From NCBI RefSeq assembly GCF_932276165.1, contig NC_064011.1, positions 4,977,501 to 5,041,500 on the forward strand: 64,000 nt of DNA, written 5' to 3'. Below, piece by piece: positions 1-10,800 of this stretch. The notes beneath the pieces were generated by a model. That model was not told the DNA's origin. It saw nothing but the letters and a program-made list of their open reading frames with translations, and searched no databases. Both the position numbers and the translations under genes were made by a program. This stretch comes from Plutella xylostella (Eukaryota; Arthropoda; Insecta; Lepidoptera; Plutellidae). How positions within the stretch are numbered: the first letter of the stretch is position 1; the number at the start of each line of letters is the position of its first letter.

Positions 1-233
1 TTCTGAGATTCATAAAACAAGATTGTCTATGAAAGGAAACAGTCCATAAACATGATAGATCTCAAAAACCAAACCTCCATGGTTGGTTGTTATGGTTATG
101 TTTTTGTACAATAGATGGCGCTATGCAATTTTAAAAAATATTAGTTTTTCCACTCGTCAACAGATGGCGCTTTTACACCAATGGATCCAGTTCATCGTAC
201 ATGTTATTTTTGAGGTAAGGTGGTGTAATTAGC
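1..233. other. 3' flank of the cuticle gene, no gene seen
   Basis: AT-rich sequence after the cuticle stop codon. It has two GATGGCGC words (about 114 and 162) and no AATAAA on the minus strand. Confidence 0.5.
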
Positions 234-3200
234 CTATTTATGGTATCCAGGGGGTCCGTAGGCGGTGGATGGTCGGTAACTGTTGGTGTTGCTGTGGATG
301 TCGTTGGATGCGCTGTAGTCGGAAGCTCCGTAGTTGTAGCCATCTGCAAGGAATGAAAATAACTCAGTAAGTAATAGGTAGGTACTTAATATTGAATCAT
401 ATCGAGTTAATAGGATTAAGTACTTAAGTAAGTATCTAAGTATTTCTACTTGCTTGCCTACTACCTTCCTCTACCTAACTTCTATACAAGAACTGACTAG
501 GCGCTTTGGCTGATTGGCTAAGTGCCAACTGGCCACCGGGATGGATTATGCTGCTGTTAATTTTACCATTATCGTGTACTTACGCAAATTGGGTAGCCTA
601 AAGATCTTACGGGCGAATTTTATTAAGCCCTCAGACCAACTAAATTAGTTGGTACTTACCTATGAGATTTGGCCACACACGAGCAAGCTTCAAGCTAAAG
701 AAAACTTATCTAAGTATAGAGTTGTACATAGGCTGACAACTAAGTACATATATAAATAATGCGTAGTCTGAACGAAGTCGAAGTTATGAACTTCGTAAGT
801 AATGTAAGTATTGCTTATTTAAGTTGGTTCTTGTTTGCCTTCCTCTAATCCTCTAATTGGCTTCTAAGGTTCTACCTTTTTTGGCATAAGATTTATTTGC
901 CTAATCTCGTATTGCATAGTAACGTTTGGTCAAAGTCTCGTTACGCCGAAAATCGTATGGCATAAATCTCGTTTAGTAAAAAGTTATTTCGCATAACATT
1001 GTTTAGCCTAATAATGGTATGGCCAAATCTTGAATAGCCTAATAATGCTATGGTATAGGTTTATACAAAGTAATAATTTTCGTTTGGCTTTAACTTTGAC
1101 GGAGCGTCTCCCTACATAGCGCAAACTGGTGCCTTGTATTGTTTCCGCTGTTTGGAAAACGCTCCGCTCCGCTTCGCTGCGCTCCGCTTTGGTTTTGATG
1201 AACATGTGCACCTAACACGCTCCTCCTCGCTTTGCTCGTCGTCGCACCTATTTTTAGGTTTCGATCTCATGGGGTTTGTAATAATTATATTGGTCGTTAA
1301 CATTCGATTTTTTGATCATACAATATCGTGATTTTCGGGATGTAGGTGAAAAATACCACAATTTGTACATTTACTACATACTTAATATATTATTTATTAA
1401 GATAACATTAGGAGAAACAAGATTATACATAGGTATAGACGAACATAAATTTGAGCAAACGAAACTTAGGTGTTTAAAGATTGTGCCTAAAGAGTTTTAG
1501 ACGAAACGAGCCTTATGCCACATAAGTCTTGGCAAAGTGATGGTTCGGCCAAAAAAGTTTAGACCATACGAGTTATGCGAAATGAGTTTTGGTCAATAAA
1601 GATTATGCGAGATGAGCGGAACCCGGCTTCTAATCAAGTAATCCTGAATAGGTGAGCACCAGTTCGAATACGCTGCCAAAGTGCCAACTGAGTCAACTGA
1701 CCCAGGGCTGGATTAAGTGTAGGAAGGTACTTACACCTATGCAGTTGTTATTTTTTTCTATTCTTGTAGATTAAATCGATTTGATGTCGAAGGCCTAGCC
1801 TAGTTAGATAGCCTATGTAGGTTCCACGGGCAAGGTTTGTCAGTAATATCCTTCAGCTGGTTATGTTCAAACTGGCTAGCCAAAGGAAACGAAAGTCTAG
1901 AGTTGCGTGTAGTGCATATGGTGTTCCCTAGGAAAGGTCTTAGAAGTTGCTTAGAAGGTACTTAACTAACGAATTTGGGGGGTATTACTCACTCTGCTGC
2001 GGCTCCGGGTACCTCGCCTCTCCCTCGTAACGCACGTCCGCGTGGAAACCAGTCTTCCAGTCCGCGTGGTACGTCACTGCGGATAAAACACAATGTCATG
2101 GTGTCATGAAATAAGGAGAAAATGGCGACGAAAATTATGATCCATGAAGGAAAAAAAAGCGATTAGAACCATGATCTTATGAGATTGCAATTGGTCTCTA
2201 TTAGACGTCATGAATCATGAATAATAGAGACCAATTGGAATCTCATAAGGTATCATCATCATCATCATCAGCCAACGCTCTTCAGGCAGATTTAGATAGG
2301 GTCAGTGACTGGCGCCGAAATCGAGACTAGTCAGTGTTGTGCTGGCTGACCGACTGACTTTAAAATATTCATGTGCGAATTTACAAGTGCACTGACTTGT
2401 CGCCACTTTACTGACTTAAAATCAATTTACATGGGGTTTTTTACGGGTCAGCACAGCACTGACCCTGTCTAAATCTGCCTTTACTCTACACGAAACGCTT
2501 TCGCGAGGAGTGCCAAACTCATGTTCTCCTCACAATCTCCTCCTGTCTAGTAGGTACCTATCTAAGGCCAAAATCTGTAGCGAACGCCGTAATATGACCC
2601 GTACTTGTCGGTGTATTCTGTATCAGGCGTTTTGTATTCAGTACTGGGTGCCTTGTATACTGTACTGGGCGCTTTGTAACTATAAGTTATGAGTCGAAAA
2701 TGTAAAAAGTTAAATAAAAGTTTTGGAGATGAATGGTTGTGTCGGCATACTGAAGAAAAGCCACCTCAAGAGTTTCCGAAACCTACGAGCGTGTATGAGG
2801 AGACTTATGAATGTAGAAGAACCGAAAGAAGTATGTTAGGATCGTGGCACGTGGAGGTCTATAGTCTCTGCCTACCCCTCTGGGAGACAGGTGTGAGCAT
2901 ATTATTATGTATGTAAATAAAACATACCGATCTGCGTCCTCCCGTCAGGCAGCTGCACCCGGTACTCCCCGCGCACGGTGTTGCCGTCCGACGTCTCTTG
3001 CCGTCCGTAGTCGTTGCCCGACTGAGCGTCTTTCACTGAGTAGCCGAACTCGTAGGATTTTGGCTGGAATTTGATGAAATTTGGTCAACAATCCACCATT
3101 AGCAATCAACAATCCATATGTAGCGGCTGTAAAATTTGGCGTAACATGTATGAGTCTGAAAGACTAGCGGTAGCTGTACTCTTCTTAATTAAAGCTTACT

Positions 3201-6200
3201 TTCATCATATTTAAGTTTTTTTCCTGAGTAAGGAAGTCTCCACATACAATAGAATAGAATAGAATTAATCTTTATTCAAAGAAAACAACTTATGTTATTA
3301 CATACATCCCACATAGGTTACTTTCAACTTTCTTTAGGTAGGTATTTTTATTCAGATAATTCCGATCTCCACTAATGAAAGAATGCCTATGATTTTATAT
3401 TTACTTAACAATATTTTCAAAGTGAAGGTTGGTAAAAAATAACTCACCACTTCGCTCTCATGACCGTGGCCGTGGTCGTGATTATGGCTGTCATAACCTC
3501 CGTTGTAGTCTTGTCCACTAGGCGCGTTATAACCGGAACTAGGCGCGGTATATCCCACATTAGGCGCGTTGTATCCCGTACTAGGCGCGTTGTATCCAGA
3601 ACTAGGCGCATTGTAACCCGTACTGGGTGCATTATAACCAATATTCGGCGCGCCGTATTCTGTACTAGGCGCTTTGTATCCCGTACTGGGTGCATTATAT
3701 CCCGTACTGGGGGCATTATATCCCGTACTGGGAGCATTGTAACCGGTGTTCGGAGGTAGGTAGCTATTGCTTGGTGTGTTAAATCCGTTCTGGTAGTTGT
3801 TTGGTGAGTTGTAGTTGTATCCTTGTTGCACTGGAGGCTCGCAACTCGCGATTGTAGCGAATACCGCGAATATTAGCGTCTGGAATAATAATTAAGAGTA
3901 TAAGAAATAGAGTAAAAAAGGGAAAGGCTGGCCACCGACAGAAAAAAAAAATGTCTGGTGTCAGATCTAGATTCATCGGAAGAGAAGAAGAACAGAGGAT
4001 ATGATTTACAAACTGATTTTAAAAGACCAAGACCCACTCCCAGCGCTAACCAGTTTCATCCGAAGACTCAGAAAGAGAATGAATCAAAATTGAGTGTATC
4101 GATACAAAATACAATTGAGTAGGTAAGGATAAGTAACTACTTATGTCTTCTATCATCAATCATTATCAGTCAGTGGATGGATATTAGCGCTTGGGTGGTA
4201 TACCTACATACATTTACATAAGTATCTCTTTTGCTGAATGTACCAACCGATAATTCTGGTTGACTGTACCTACAACATACGAGAGGAACCCAAGTTAGTA
4301 CTTAGCCTGCCATGTGAAACCTAGATTCTAGACCAAAGATGCCGGAGATAGTGCGAACCTAAACTTAACTATTGTTAAATCTGGACTTTTCCAGTGAGTA
4401 GTTAGCTGTTAGTGATTTTATCTACATTCTACATATACCGATGTGCAAGACCTAGGTACCTAGCAATCAAACTGTCTTATCTTAGGTAGGTATTTCGTAA
4501 TAGGAAGCTGCAACACCCTGTATGTAAGTATAAGTAGGTACTTACAAGTCTTTATTTTGCATCATGAAAGTTATTTTTAACCGACTTCAAAAAAAGGAGG
4601 AGGTTCTCAATTCGTCGGGATCTTTTTTTTTATGTATGTTCACCGATTACTCCGCCGTTTATGAACCGATTTTGAAAATTCTTTTTTTGTTGTATTGGGT
4701 TGAGCTCCCAGGTGATCCCATTTTTTCTTCAGAATTTTGTCTCACCCCCATGGGTGGGTAAAGGGGTAAAAACGGGGTATTAATTTCCATTTTGGGCACA
4801 TATTAACCGATTCTAATGAAATTAAGAACGTAAATATAGTACTTATAACAAAAAAATATGATGGTGACCTTGAGCTGATCTGATGATGGAAACGGAAGGC
4901 AGTCAGGGGAACTCCTCAACGGTATATATATAGCAACTACTTCGTGTTTAGGCTTGAATGATTCGTATTGATTAGTAGGACTTTTTGGTATCATTTGCAC
5001 CTTACTTTTGATTGAAAATTATTGGAAATAAACTAAAAACTATAAAATAAAATAATAATAAAAAAATAAAAGAACTGACTTCAAAAAACCACTAAAATGT
5101 AAGAAATAATTTAAGGTTTACACAATAGCTACTCGTATGTGACAGTACAAATAAACCTAAGCAGGAACTGTTCTTTTTTGAAGTTGGTGCCATATTTCTT
5201 CATTACAAAATAACAACTTATAAGTACTTAAATAAAACAGCACAAAAAGGCGGCCTTATTGCTCTTAAAGCCCTTTCTACCAGAGAACCATTGGATGGAA
5301 AAGGCAATTTTAAACATAATAATATTCTATCCAGGGAAAGAGGTATATCTTCAGATGTAGGATGAATGAAGAGTGTATTAGGTAAGCAATATTCATATAG
5401 GTACTTATGTATTGTGGTCAAAGTCATTTAACACAACAAAGTTTGCTTGCAAGCTGCAAGTCCATCTAATCTAGTATGATAGATGTGAGCTAGGTTTCCT
5501 AATCCTAACTGCATGGGACTGCTGCGTCCATCATACCGTGAGAAAGTCTAGAATCTAGACCGAATGGCTTGATTAAAATTGAAGTTATTATGGGATGTGG
5601 ACTCAACTACCTACTTAGTAAGTAACTACAAAATTGACTTGGTCGGTATACGTATAAATAATATGTAGAAATGTAGGTATCTACTTATACCCAACACCCT
5701 GGGTTGATTGACATATTATATTCTTATGTATTATAAGTACCTACTTAAGTATTTATCTTTTATCATCACCGTGACAAACTGACTATTATCCTCGAGACGT
5801 GTTACTTGCCGAGACGTTTCTATTGCACCGATCGAATTCAAAAACATCCTGTCCTCGGCCTTCCAGATTTTAAATAATAAAGACCACGTGTAAAAATATT
5901 GGTTTGATTTTAAAATAAACTTCCAAATTAATTGTGGGGTGTTGTGTTGGTCAGTACATTCACCATCTCTTGTATATTTTTAAAGGAAATAAACATTTTT
6001 ACTTTTTACTTTACTTTACTTTTTAATTTAATACTTAAGTACTTACTACTAAAAATACAACTATCAAATTAAATGCCTATAGTAAGTACCTACCAACGCC
6101 AATTCGAAATAATCATCTAAAGTGGAACATCCATATTATGCAATATGCAACATTTAATGGTATCCGACCATAAATTTAGGTAGATAGAGAAGCAATGAAA

Positions 6201-6892
6201 AAGTTCCAATCACATTAAGTATATAGGTAAGTACAGTACATTGGATTCTTTGGTGTCCGCATTTTGTACCTATGTGGAACTTTTAATCAATGCTTATGAA
6301 AATTTGAAAATTGTTTAAAAAAACGTTCGTCATAGTAAAAATTCACGTGACCAACAAAGTTTCTATGGAAAAGGAATTTTTATTTTCGTGAATTTCCAAA
6401 ACTCATAGAACAAAAGTTGTTCTGAATAGCCCCCTGAGTCACCCCCTTTCGGCTTAATAAACCCTTTTTGCAACACCCTGTATAATAATGCAAGTACAGT
6501 AAGTAATTACTTAAGTAAAACTTAGGCTTATTTATTTTATCGATGTCAAACCCAACCCGGAATCTGGGATCGGATCGGATCGGGCCGGATCCGATCACTA
6601 AGCTTATTTTCCCAACTGATCATTATCTTGGATGATCCATTGTTTGATATCAGGAGACGATGATTAAAAAAACATACGCAGGTAAATTAGGTACCTAGAC
6701 TACCTAGGTATTAGAGAAGGGTTAAAACTAAGTGTTAAAATCCATAGCCTGGTTTCTTTGTCCCATAGAGGTGATAAAGGTGTTTAGATCAAGTCGATGA
6801 GAATGGTATTGAGTTAATTATTACTTATTTAATAATGAATCTACCTACTTACGAGTATAATAGCTATTTTGACTTACCTTTAAATGTGTCAT
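234..6892 (-). CDS. Pro-resilin-like cuticular protein (Rebers-Riddiford chitin-binding), five exons
   Basis: Structural cuticle protein, secreted and predicted to bind chitin. Coding exons in transcription order are 6878-6892, 3448-3879, 2928-3063, 1993-2076 and 234-343. All joins are GT-AG and frame-consistent, giving 258 codons. Exon 1 encodes only MTHLK. Exon 2 completes a signal peptide (TLIFAVFATIASC) and then carries about eleven GYNAPS-type repeats and a His-rich DHGHGHE stretch. Exons 3 and 4 encode the Rebers-Riddiford region, with YEFGYSVKDAQSGNDYG, LPDGRTQIV and YHADWKTGFHADVRYEG. The SGNDYG and LPDGRTQ wording is closer to pro-resilins than to ordinary RR-2 proteins. Exon 5 is a Tyr/Ser-rich tail ending GPPGYHK. 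The 15-nt first coding exon is typical of insect cuticle genes. No AATAAA is visible before the window edge, so the 3' UTR may run off the end. The family is well supported; the exact orthologue is not known. Confidence 0.88.
880..1625. repeat. Degenerate inverted repeat of TCTCGTWTGGCATAA-like words around a GC-rich core
   Basis: The left flank (about 880-1080) and right flank (about 1400-1625) are built from many imperfect copies of a word like ATCTCGTATGGCATAA. The right flank carries them in inverted orientation (TTATGCGAGATGAG, ACCATACGAGTTATGCG). Between them, 1085-1270 has runs such as GCTCCGCTCCGCTTCGC. The short ORFs here are not protein-like. The whole lies in the last intron of the cuticle gene and may be an old fold-back transposon. 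Confidence 0.45.
2176..2249. repeat. Short inverted repeat (28-nt arms)
   Basis: CTTATGAGATTGCAATTGG at 2176 is answered by CCAATTGGAATCTCATAAG ending at 2249, with an 18-nt loop. It lies in the third intron of the cuticle gene and immediately precedes a CATCAT run and a MITE. It is probably a tiny MITE remnant. Confidence 0.6.
2284..2480. mobile_element. MITE with 24-bp terminal inverted repeats
   Basis: AGGCAGATTTAGATAGGGTC at the left end matches the reverse complement of the right end, GACCCTGTCTAAATCTGCCT, with one mismatch. It is 197 bp with no coding content, inside the third intron of the cuticle gene. A clear target duplication could not be read. Confidence 0.7.
2562..2681 (-). pseudogene. 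Stray YKAPST-repeat exon inside the cuticle gene's third intron
   Basis: Read on the minus strand this gives SYKAPSTVYKAPSTEYKTP and then DTEYTDKYGSYYGVRYRFWP and a stop. It repeats the Tyr-x-Ala-Pro-Ser-Thr module of exon 2. It lies between the exons at 2928-3063 and 1993-2076. A candidate acceptor (ACTTATAG) abuts its start, but the frame does not match the upstream exons: phase 1 from exon 3 or phase 0 from exon 2 would enter a different frame. It is most likely a duplicated and decayed repeat exon; an unannotated alternative terminal exon is possible. Confidence 0.5.
3250..3345 (-). mobile_element. LINE 3'-end fragment with (TTCTA)n tail
   Basis: A GAATAGAATAGAAT run is followed by CTTTATTCAAAG (AATAAAG on the minus strand). 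This is the arrangement of a 5'-truncated non-LTR element inserted in minus orientation. Similar TAGAA-tailed pieces occur at 10.5 and 15.0 kb. Confidence 0.5.
4565..4770. repeat. Interspersed repeat starting AACCGACTTCAAAAAAAGGA
   Basis: The AACCGACTTCAAAAAAAGGA head, followed by GGAGGTTCTCAATTCG, CACCGATTACTCCGCC and CCCCATGGGTGGGTA blocks, resembles a repeat common in moth and butterfly genomes. A sister end, ACTGACTTCAAAAAACCACT with AAGAAATAATTTAA, occurs at 5073-5115 and again at 62420-62525. The ORF here is incidental. Confidence 0.5.
5225..5330 (-). mobile_element. LINE 3'-end fragment
   Basis: CACAAAAAGGCGGCCTTATT and ACCATTGGATGGAAAAGGCA also occur, slightly diverged, at 15073-15145 next to a TAGAA tail. 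This identifies another 5'-truncated copy of the same retroposon family in minus orientation. Confidence 0.5.
5948..6022 (+). mobile_element. 3' terminus of the 57-62 kb LINE family
   Basis: GGTCAGTACATTCACCATCT and the following AAAGGAAATAAACATTTT are identical to the last 50 bp of the LINE ending at 62270. A (TTTAC)n tail follows. This is a severely 5'-truncated insertion in the first intron of the cuticle gene. Confidence 0.75.
6300..6486. repeat. Repeat ending GCAACACCCTGTATA
   Basis: Contains TTCGTGAATTTCCAAAACTC, CCCCCTTTCGGCTTAATAA and the terminal ACACCCTGTATA, which resembles a Tc1/mariner-type inverted terminus. The opposite end was not located. A matching GCAACACCCTGTATG lies at 4510. 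Confidence 0.4.
6553..6597. repeat. GATCG-rich simple repeat
   Basis: Imperfect tandem of GGATC units (TGGGATCGGATCGGATCGGG and following GGATCC), 45 bp, in the first intron of the cuticle gene. Confidence 0.55.
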
Positions 6893-8821
6893 TTTGAAGG
6901 CTCGTGGAACCTGTGAAATAAAATTGAATGTTCAATACGTTGTAATGTAAATAGGTATAACTGAGTTCAATAAATTTCTTATTTTAATTACACTCTTTAT
7001 CTTAGGAAATGCATTTTTGTAGGAAAAAGTCTGGAGGTTTATTTTAGAAATCGAATGAAGAGTTGACAATCAATCTACGACAAAGAGTCGTGGTTAGCAT
7101 ATAATACTTGGTTAACCAAGTCTCTATCTCGTTGCACTAAACGTTTGTTCGTTTTTAATTTAATTATGTTTATTTAAGTGAAATATAGGCTTTTTATTTA
7201 TGTAATAAATATTTTTTCTTGTTGTTATAATTTTAGCTACCTCTATTTTATACGAAAATCATACATTGGTTTTTTAACATACTCTCTAAATAAATTTCTA
7301 TTAGCCCTGGAACCGCCTGTTAGGTGACTGGTAAAAATGTATGCTTCGAGAAAAGGATGGTACGGCCGTGCCGCTTTTTTGCTCGACTTGGTGGGGGCAC
7401 TGCCGTGCCCCCAGATTTATGTCTATAAACTATTTGTAAATGGTGCAAAGAAACACAATATCAGAGTTTAAATATAAATATCGCAATTACTATAATGGTC
7501 TATAGTGTGTCTGAAATAGCATGTATTTAGTTCGGATCTCGCACAATGGTGTGATATTTTGTCACACTCCATCTAATTGCCCTTTGTCGTTTATCTCCCG
7601 ACAGAACTAGGACGTGTTAGGGTTTATGTAGTAATTATGAGTTTTGTTTTTCTTGTTTAGTGTCTAAAGTACTGGTTTAAAAAAAGAATTTTTTTATATA
7701 AATAATTTATTTATTAATGATAATCAGTTTGTTTTTAGTCCATTTCTTTTGGTTTTTATTACAATATTGAAGGTTTTGAGATAGGTCATTTTGGAATTAG
7801 TACATTTCTTTTGGAATATAGTGGAGTAAAGTCAATCGTTGATTACCCGCAATAAGCGTTAAGATTAATTTATCATGTTGGAAAGAATAAGTATTTTTTT
7901 AATGCACCATTCATTTACATGTAAATTATTTATTGAACACGTTTTGAACCATAATCATAATTATTAACTCATACATTGACAATCGAGTGTATTATTTATT
8001 CCCACCTAGATAACATTTCAAACGAAATATCATTCTAAATAAACAACCATACTAGTTCATAATAGCCATTGTTTTTGCTTCCCCGGAAACATGATTATGT
8101 ATCTCTTGAGAAGAAAAGCACAAATAAACTGATTTGTATCTTTTCGTTGAAGCGATGCGGATCTAGGCGGGGAAATGTTTGTTATTTCGCGGTGTATCTG
8201 ATACTGACATTCAAAATAGGTACCTATATATTTAATAATGAAATATTTAGATAGATAGTTGGTTAGTTTAATAAAGCACAACTTCAGAACTATCAAGTAG
8301 TTTGAACCAAACTGTAACCGAAGTCAATTTTTCAATATTCAGGGCGGAGAGCTTTTAACGAAATATGCGAAGTTAATCATTATTACATGCACATCCCTAA
8401 TTTTCTTAATTATTTATATCTACAAAACCTTTTCTTTATTGGTAAAAATGCTTAAATTCGATTTATCTTTTGGAAAATTTACATTATACAATAATGTCGT
8501 AAGATTTTAATATTATTAATTAATTCGTTGAGTCTTTTTATTCCGTGAATTTTTTGTTAATCCATTTGCTATTTTTTATATATTTATCACTGCACCGCTC
8601 CAGTTTTTGTTTTATTATTGTAATAATAATAATCACTTTACAAAAAACCACTTTCAAACTTACACTTTAATCAAAACAATCACCACAGAAGTTCAAAAAA
8701 ACTTTTTCACAAAATAGTCTTTGGTAATCAAACTTTTTCGAGAAAAAAATATGAACTTAAAACTATTGTTCGTTTGAGATACTGTTTTCGCGCGCTCGGT
8801 CACTGCCACTGGCTAGCCAAC
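6893..8821. other. Upstream region of the cuticle gene, AT-rich, no gene seen
   Basis: Probably leader intron or intergenic DNA. No open frame longer than about 80 codons, no structured repeat and no RNA gene could be supported. Confidence 0.4.
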
Positions 8822-8881
8822 CGCACTGCTCCACTTTAAATCACGGTATGTGGTACAATTTCTCACAAAGATGTTTTTATA
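8822..8881 (-). promoter_or_regulatory. Candidate promoter and 5' leader of the cuticle gene
   Basis: On the minus strand TATAAAAA occupies 8881-8874, followed by a GC-richer leader containing GAGCAGTGCGG. The first coding exon near 6892 is immediately preceded by TTTTATTTCACAG, which looks like a 3' splice site, so a non-coding first exon about 2 kb upstream is plausible. A competing start is an AACTCAGTT initiator at 6967-6959, which would make the leader about 70 nt. No donor could be fixed. Confidence 0.3.
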
Positions 8882-9910
8882 CTTCGCCCAAGTGAGGGTC
8901 CATCTCCTTTTGAGTAATCTGTGCGGAGATGTTACTTTGATTTTTACTAAGGAAATTGGCAATCGCATCTTAAAAGCTACTTAATGCGTCCTTGAAAATT
9001 GCAATGTGCGATTGCAGTGCAATTAATCTGCGATGCAACTATGTAATGCACTATTTACTTTGTTTTGGTTGCGTATTTGATATATATTTTGGATGAAATA
9101 GTAAGTATGTAATTTATGATTGATATTTTGTTCCGTACTGATCATTTCACCCAGTTTCTACACTTAAGCTATAATTTAATAAATTATTTAAGTATTTTAC
9201 TATTTTCTACCCCTTATTACGTGGTTTAAATGATTTTCTTAGTAAACAGTAAATATAAAAAGGACACTGACACCTCTAGTTATTTCATTTTCAAGAAAAA
9301 TATTGTTCGTGGAAAAATAAACATTGCTAAACTTTGGCCATTATAAGGACAACGACTTTTGACTTTGACACTTTACAGATTCTGCAAGATAGTGTTTGCG
9401 GATGTGGGGTGTAATTATTATGAATAACTGAAACATCTGCAATGGACCTGTTGGTACTGAGAGTAAATTTCATCAAAACCAGCCCAGAAATGCTGATTAG
9501 TCACTGTCGGTAGTTTTCTACGGTTAGGCTAAATAATTGCTCCGCGGCAAAGTCACACAAAATTACCTTTTGTTATAGGCGATTTTAAAGAAGCTAAGCA
9601 GCATAACATTTTCAACAATGCTAATGTCAGAATCATACACCATTTAGTTATTGTATCATAAAAGCCCTTAATTGTTATAGTATTTTTTCGCAACGCGCCG
9701 TGACCGACCATAACCTTGCTCTAGAAAGGGATCTGCTATTAAATATAGAAGCTTTGATTATTATTAATCATGGCCGGCATATGTGATTATTTTATTTACT
9801 GCTGTTACGGTTGTGCACGCACAATCGCGATATTGCATACACCACGTACAAGTAATTTTGTTGAGTGGGATAGTGGTGGAGGCCTACTGTGATCTGGACG
9901 TAGAATCCTA
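8882..9910. other. AT-rich intergenic DNA
   Basis: No gene, repeat with clear ends or RNA gene seen. It ends at a Helitron-like copy. Confidence 0.4.
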
Positions 9911-10094
9911 TCCTAACTATCTATCCTGTCTGTCTGTCTGTCTGTTACTCTTTCACGCCAAAACTACTGAACGGATTTGAATGAAATTTGGTCATATGGT
10001 CTAGACCCTGGGAAAGAACATAGGCTACTATTTATCCCGGAATTCCCACGGGAAAAACTTTTTAAGGCGAAGCGAAGCGCGCGGGAACAGCTAG
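9911..10094 (+). mobile_element. Helitron-like short element, copy A
   Basis: Starts TCCTAACTA, has (GTCT)n, then TTACTCTTTCACGCC, the AACTACTGAACGGATTTGAA block, GAATTCCCACGGGAAAAAC, and ends GAACAGCTAG before T. The 5' TC and 3' CTAG ends without terminal inverted repeats fit a non-autonomous Helitron. Its internal AT-rich section is shortened compared with the other copies. Confidence 0.65.
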
Positions 10095-10525
10095 TCTCAT
10101 ATAAAGATCCCGTGGTAGATCCCTGGGTGGGACCATCAATTTGTGCATTTACGGCTCTCTTCAGTTGTGTGTGCCATCCGCTTATTGGGCTATGATTAAT
10201 AGAAATAGGACACTGTGTGTTGTGTTTGGGTACTACAATCTAGATGGCTGGTCTCTATGAGATTTTGCTGTTTTTTATGCTCATAAATATTGATTGTTAC
10301 TGCAAGCTCAAGCTTCAAATTTTGATGCCAATGGGAATAGATTAGTGTCATAAGTTTAATGTAATAAAAATTGATCTTTAGGTGGATGAAATTTTATTAT
10401 AACTATTTTAAAACAAAGAGGAGTTATACTGTAACTTCACATTGGTTTACTTGTCTGTTGGCTGTGTGACTTGAAGAAAGATGCCAACTAAGAATGGGTA
10501 ATATTGAAACTATGATTTCAGTTTA

Positions 10526-10800
10526 ATATAGAATAGAATAGAATAGAATAGAATAGAAAAACTTTATTTGACACAAAAACAACAACATGGACAGTAAAAC
10601 AGGTAACAAAAATACTTAATTACTAGAAAAATAAATATTAATAAATTAGTACGTAGGGTACACTAGGTGCTAGTTGCTGCTCAGTGTCGAAAAGGACTCC
10701 AGACTCAGCATGTGCTATAATCCCGGGGACTATAGCGCTGGTTTTCAGCTGGATCCTTTGCGAACGGAACGCCGTAGAGTAGGAGTGCGATCGTTTGAAT
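10526..10800 (-). mobile_element. LINE 3'-end fragment with (TTCTA)n tail
   Basis: A GAATAGAATAGAATAGAA run is followed by an ACTTTATTTGACAC polyA-signal region and a GC-richer stretch to about 10800 (CCCGGGGACTATAGCGC). It reads as the 3' part of a minus-strand non-LTR element with its 5' part lost. Confidence 0.5.

Noticed and set aside
1112..1331. Short GC-rich ORFs, possible bacterial insert
   Set aside because: They lie inside a degenerate inverted repeat. No protein family, and the base pattern is a simple-sequence run.
3460..3759. Plus-strand ORF rich in Arg and Val
   Set aside because: Antisense of the GYNAPS repeats of the cuticle gene.
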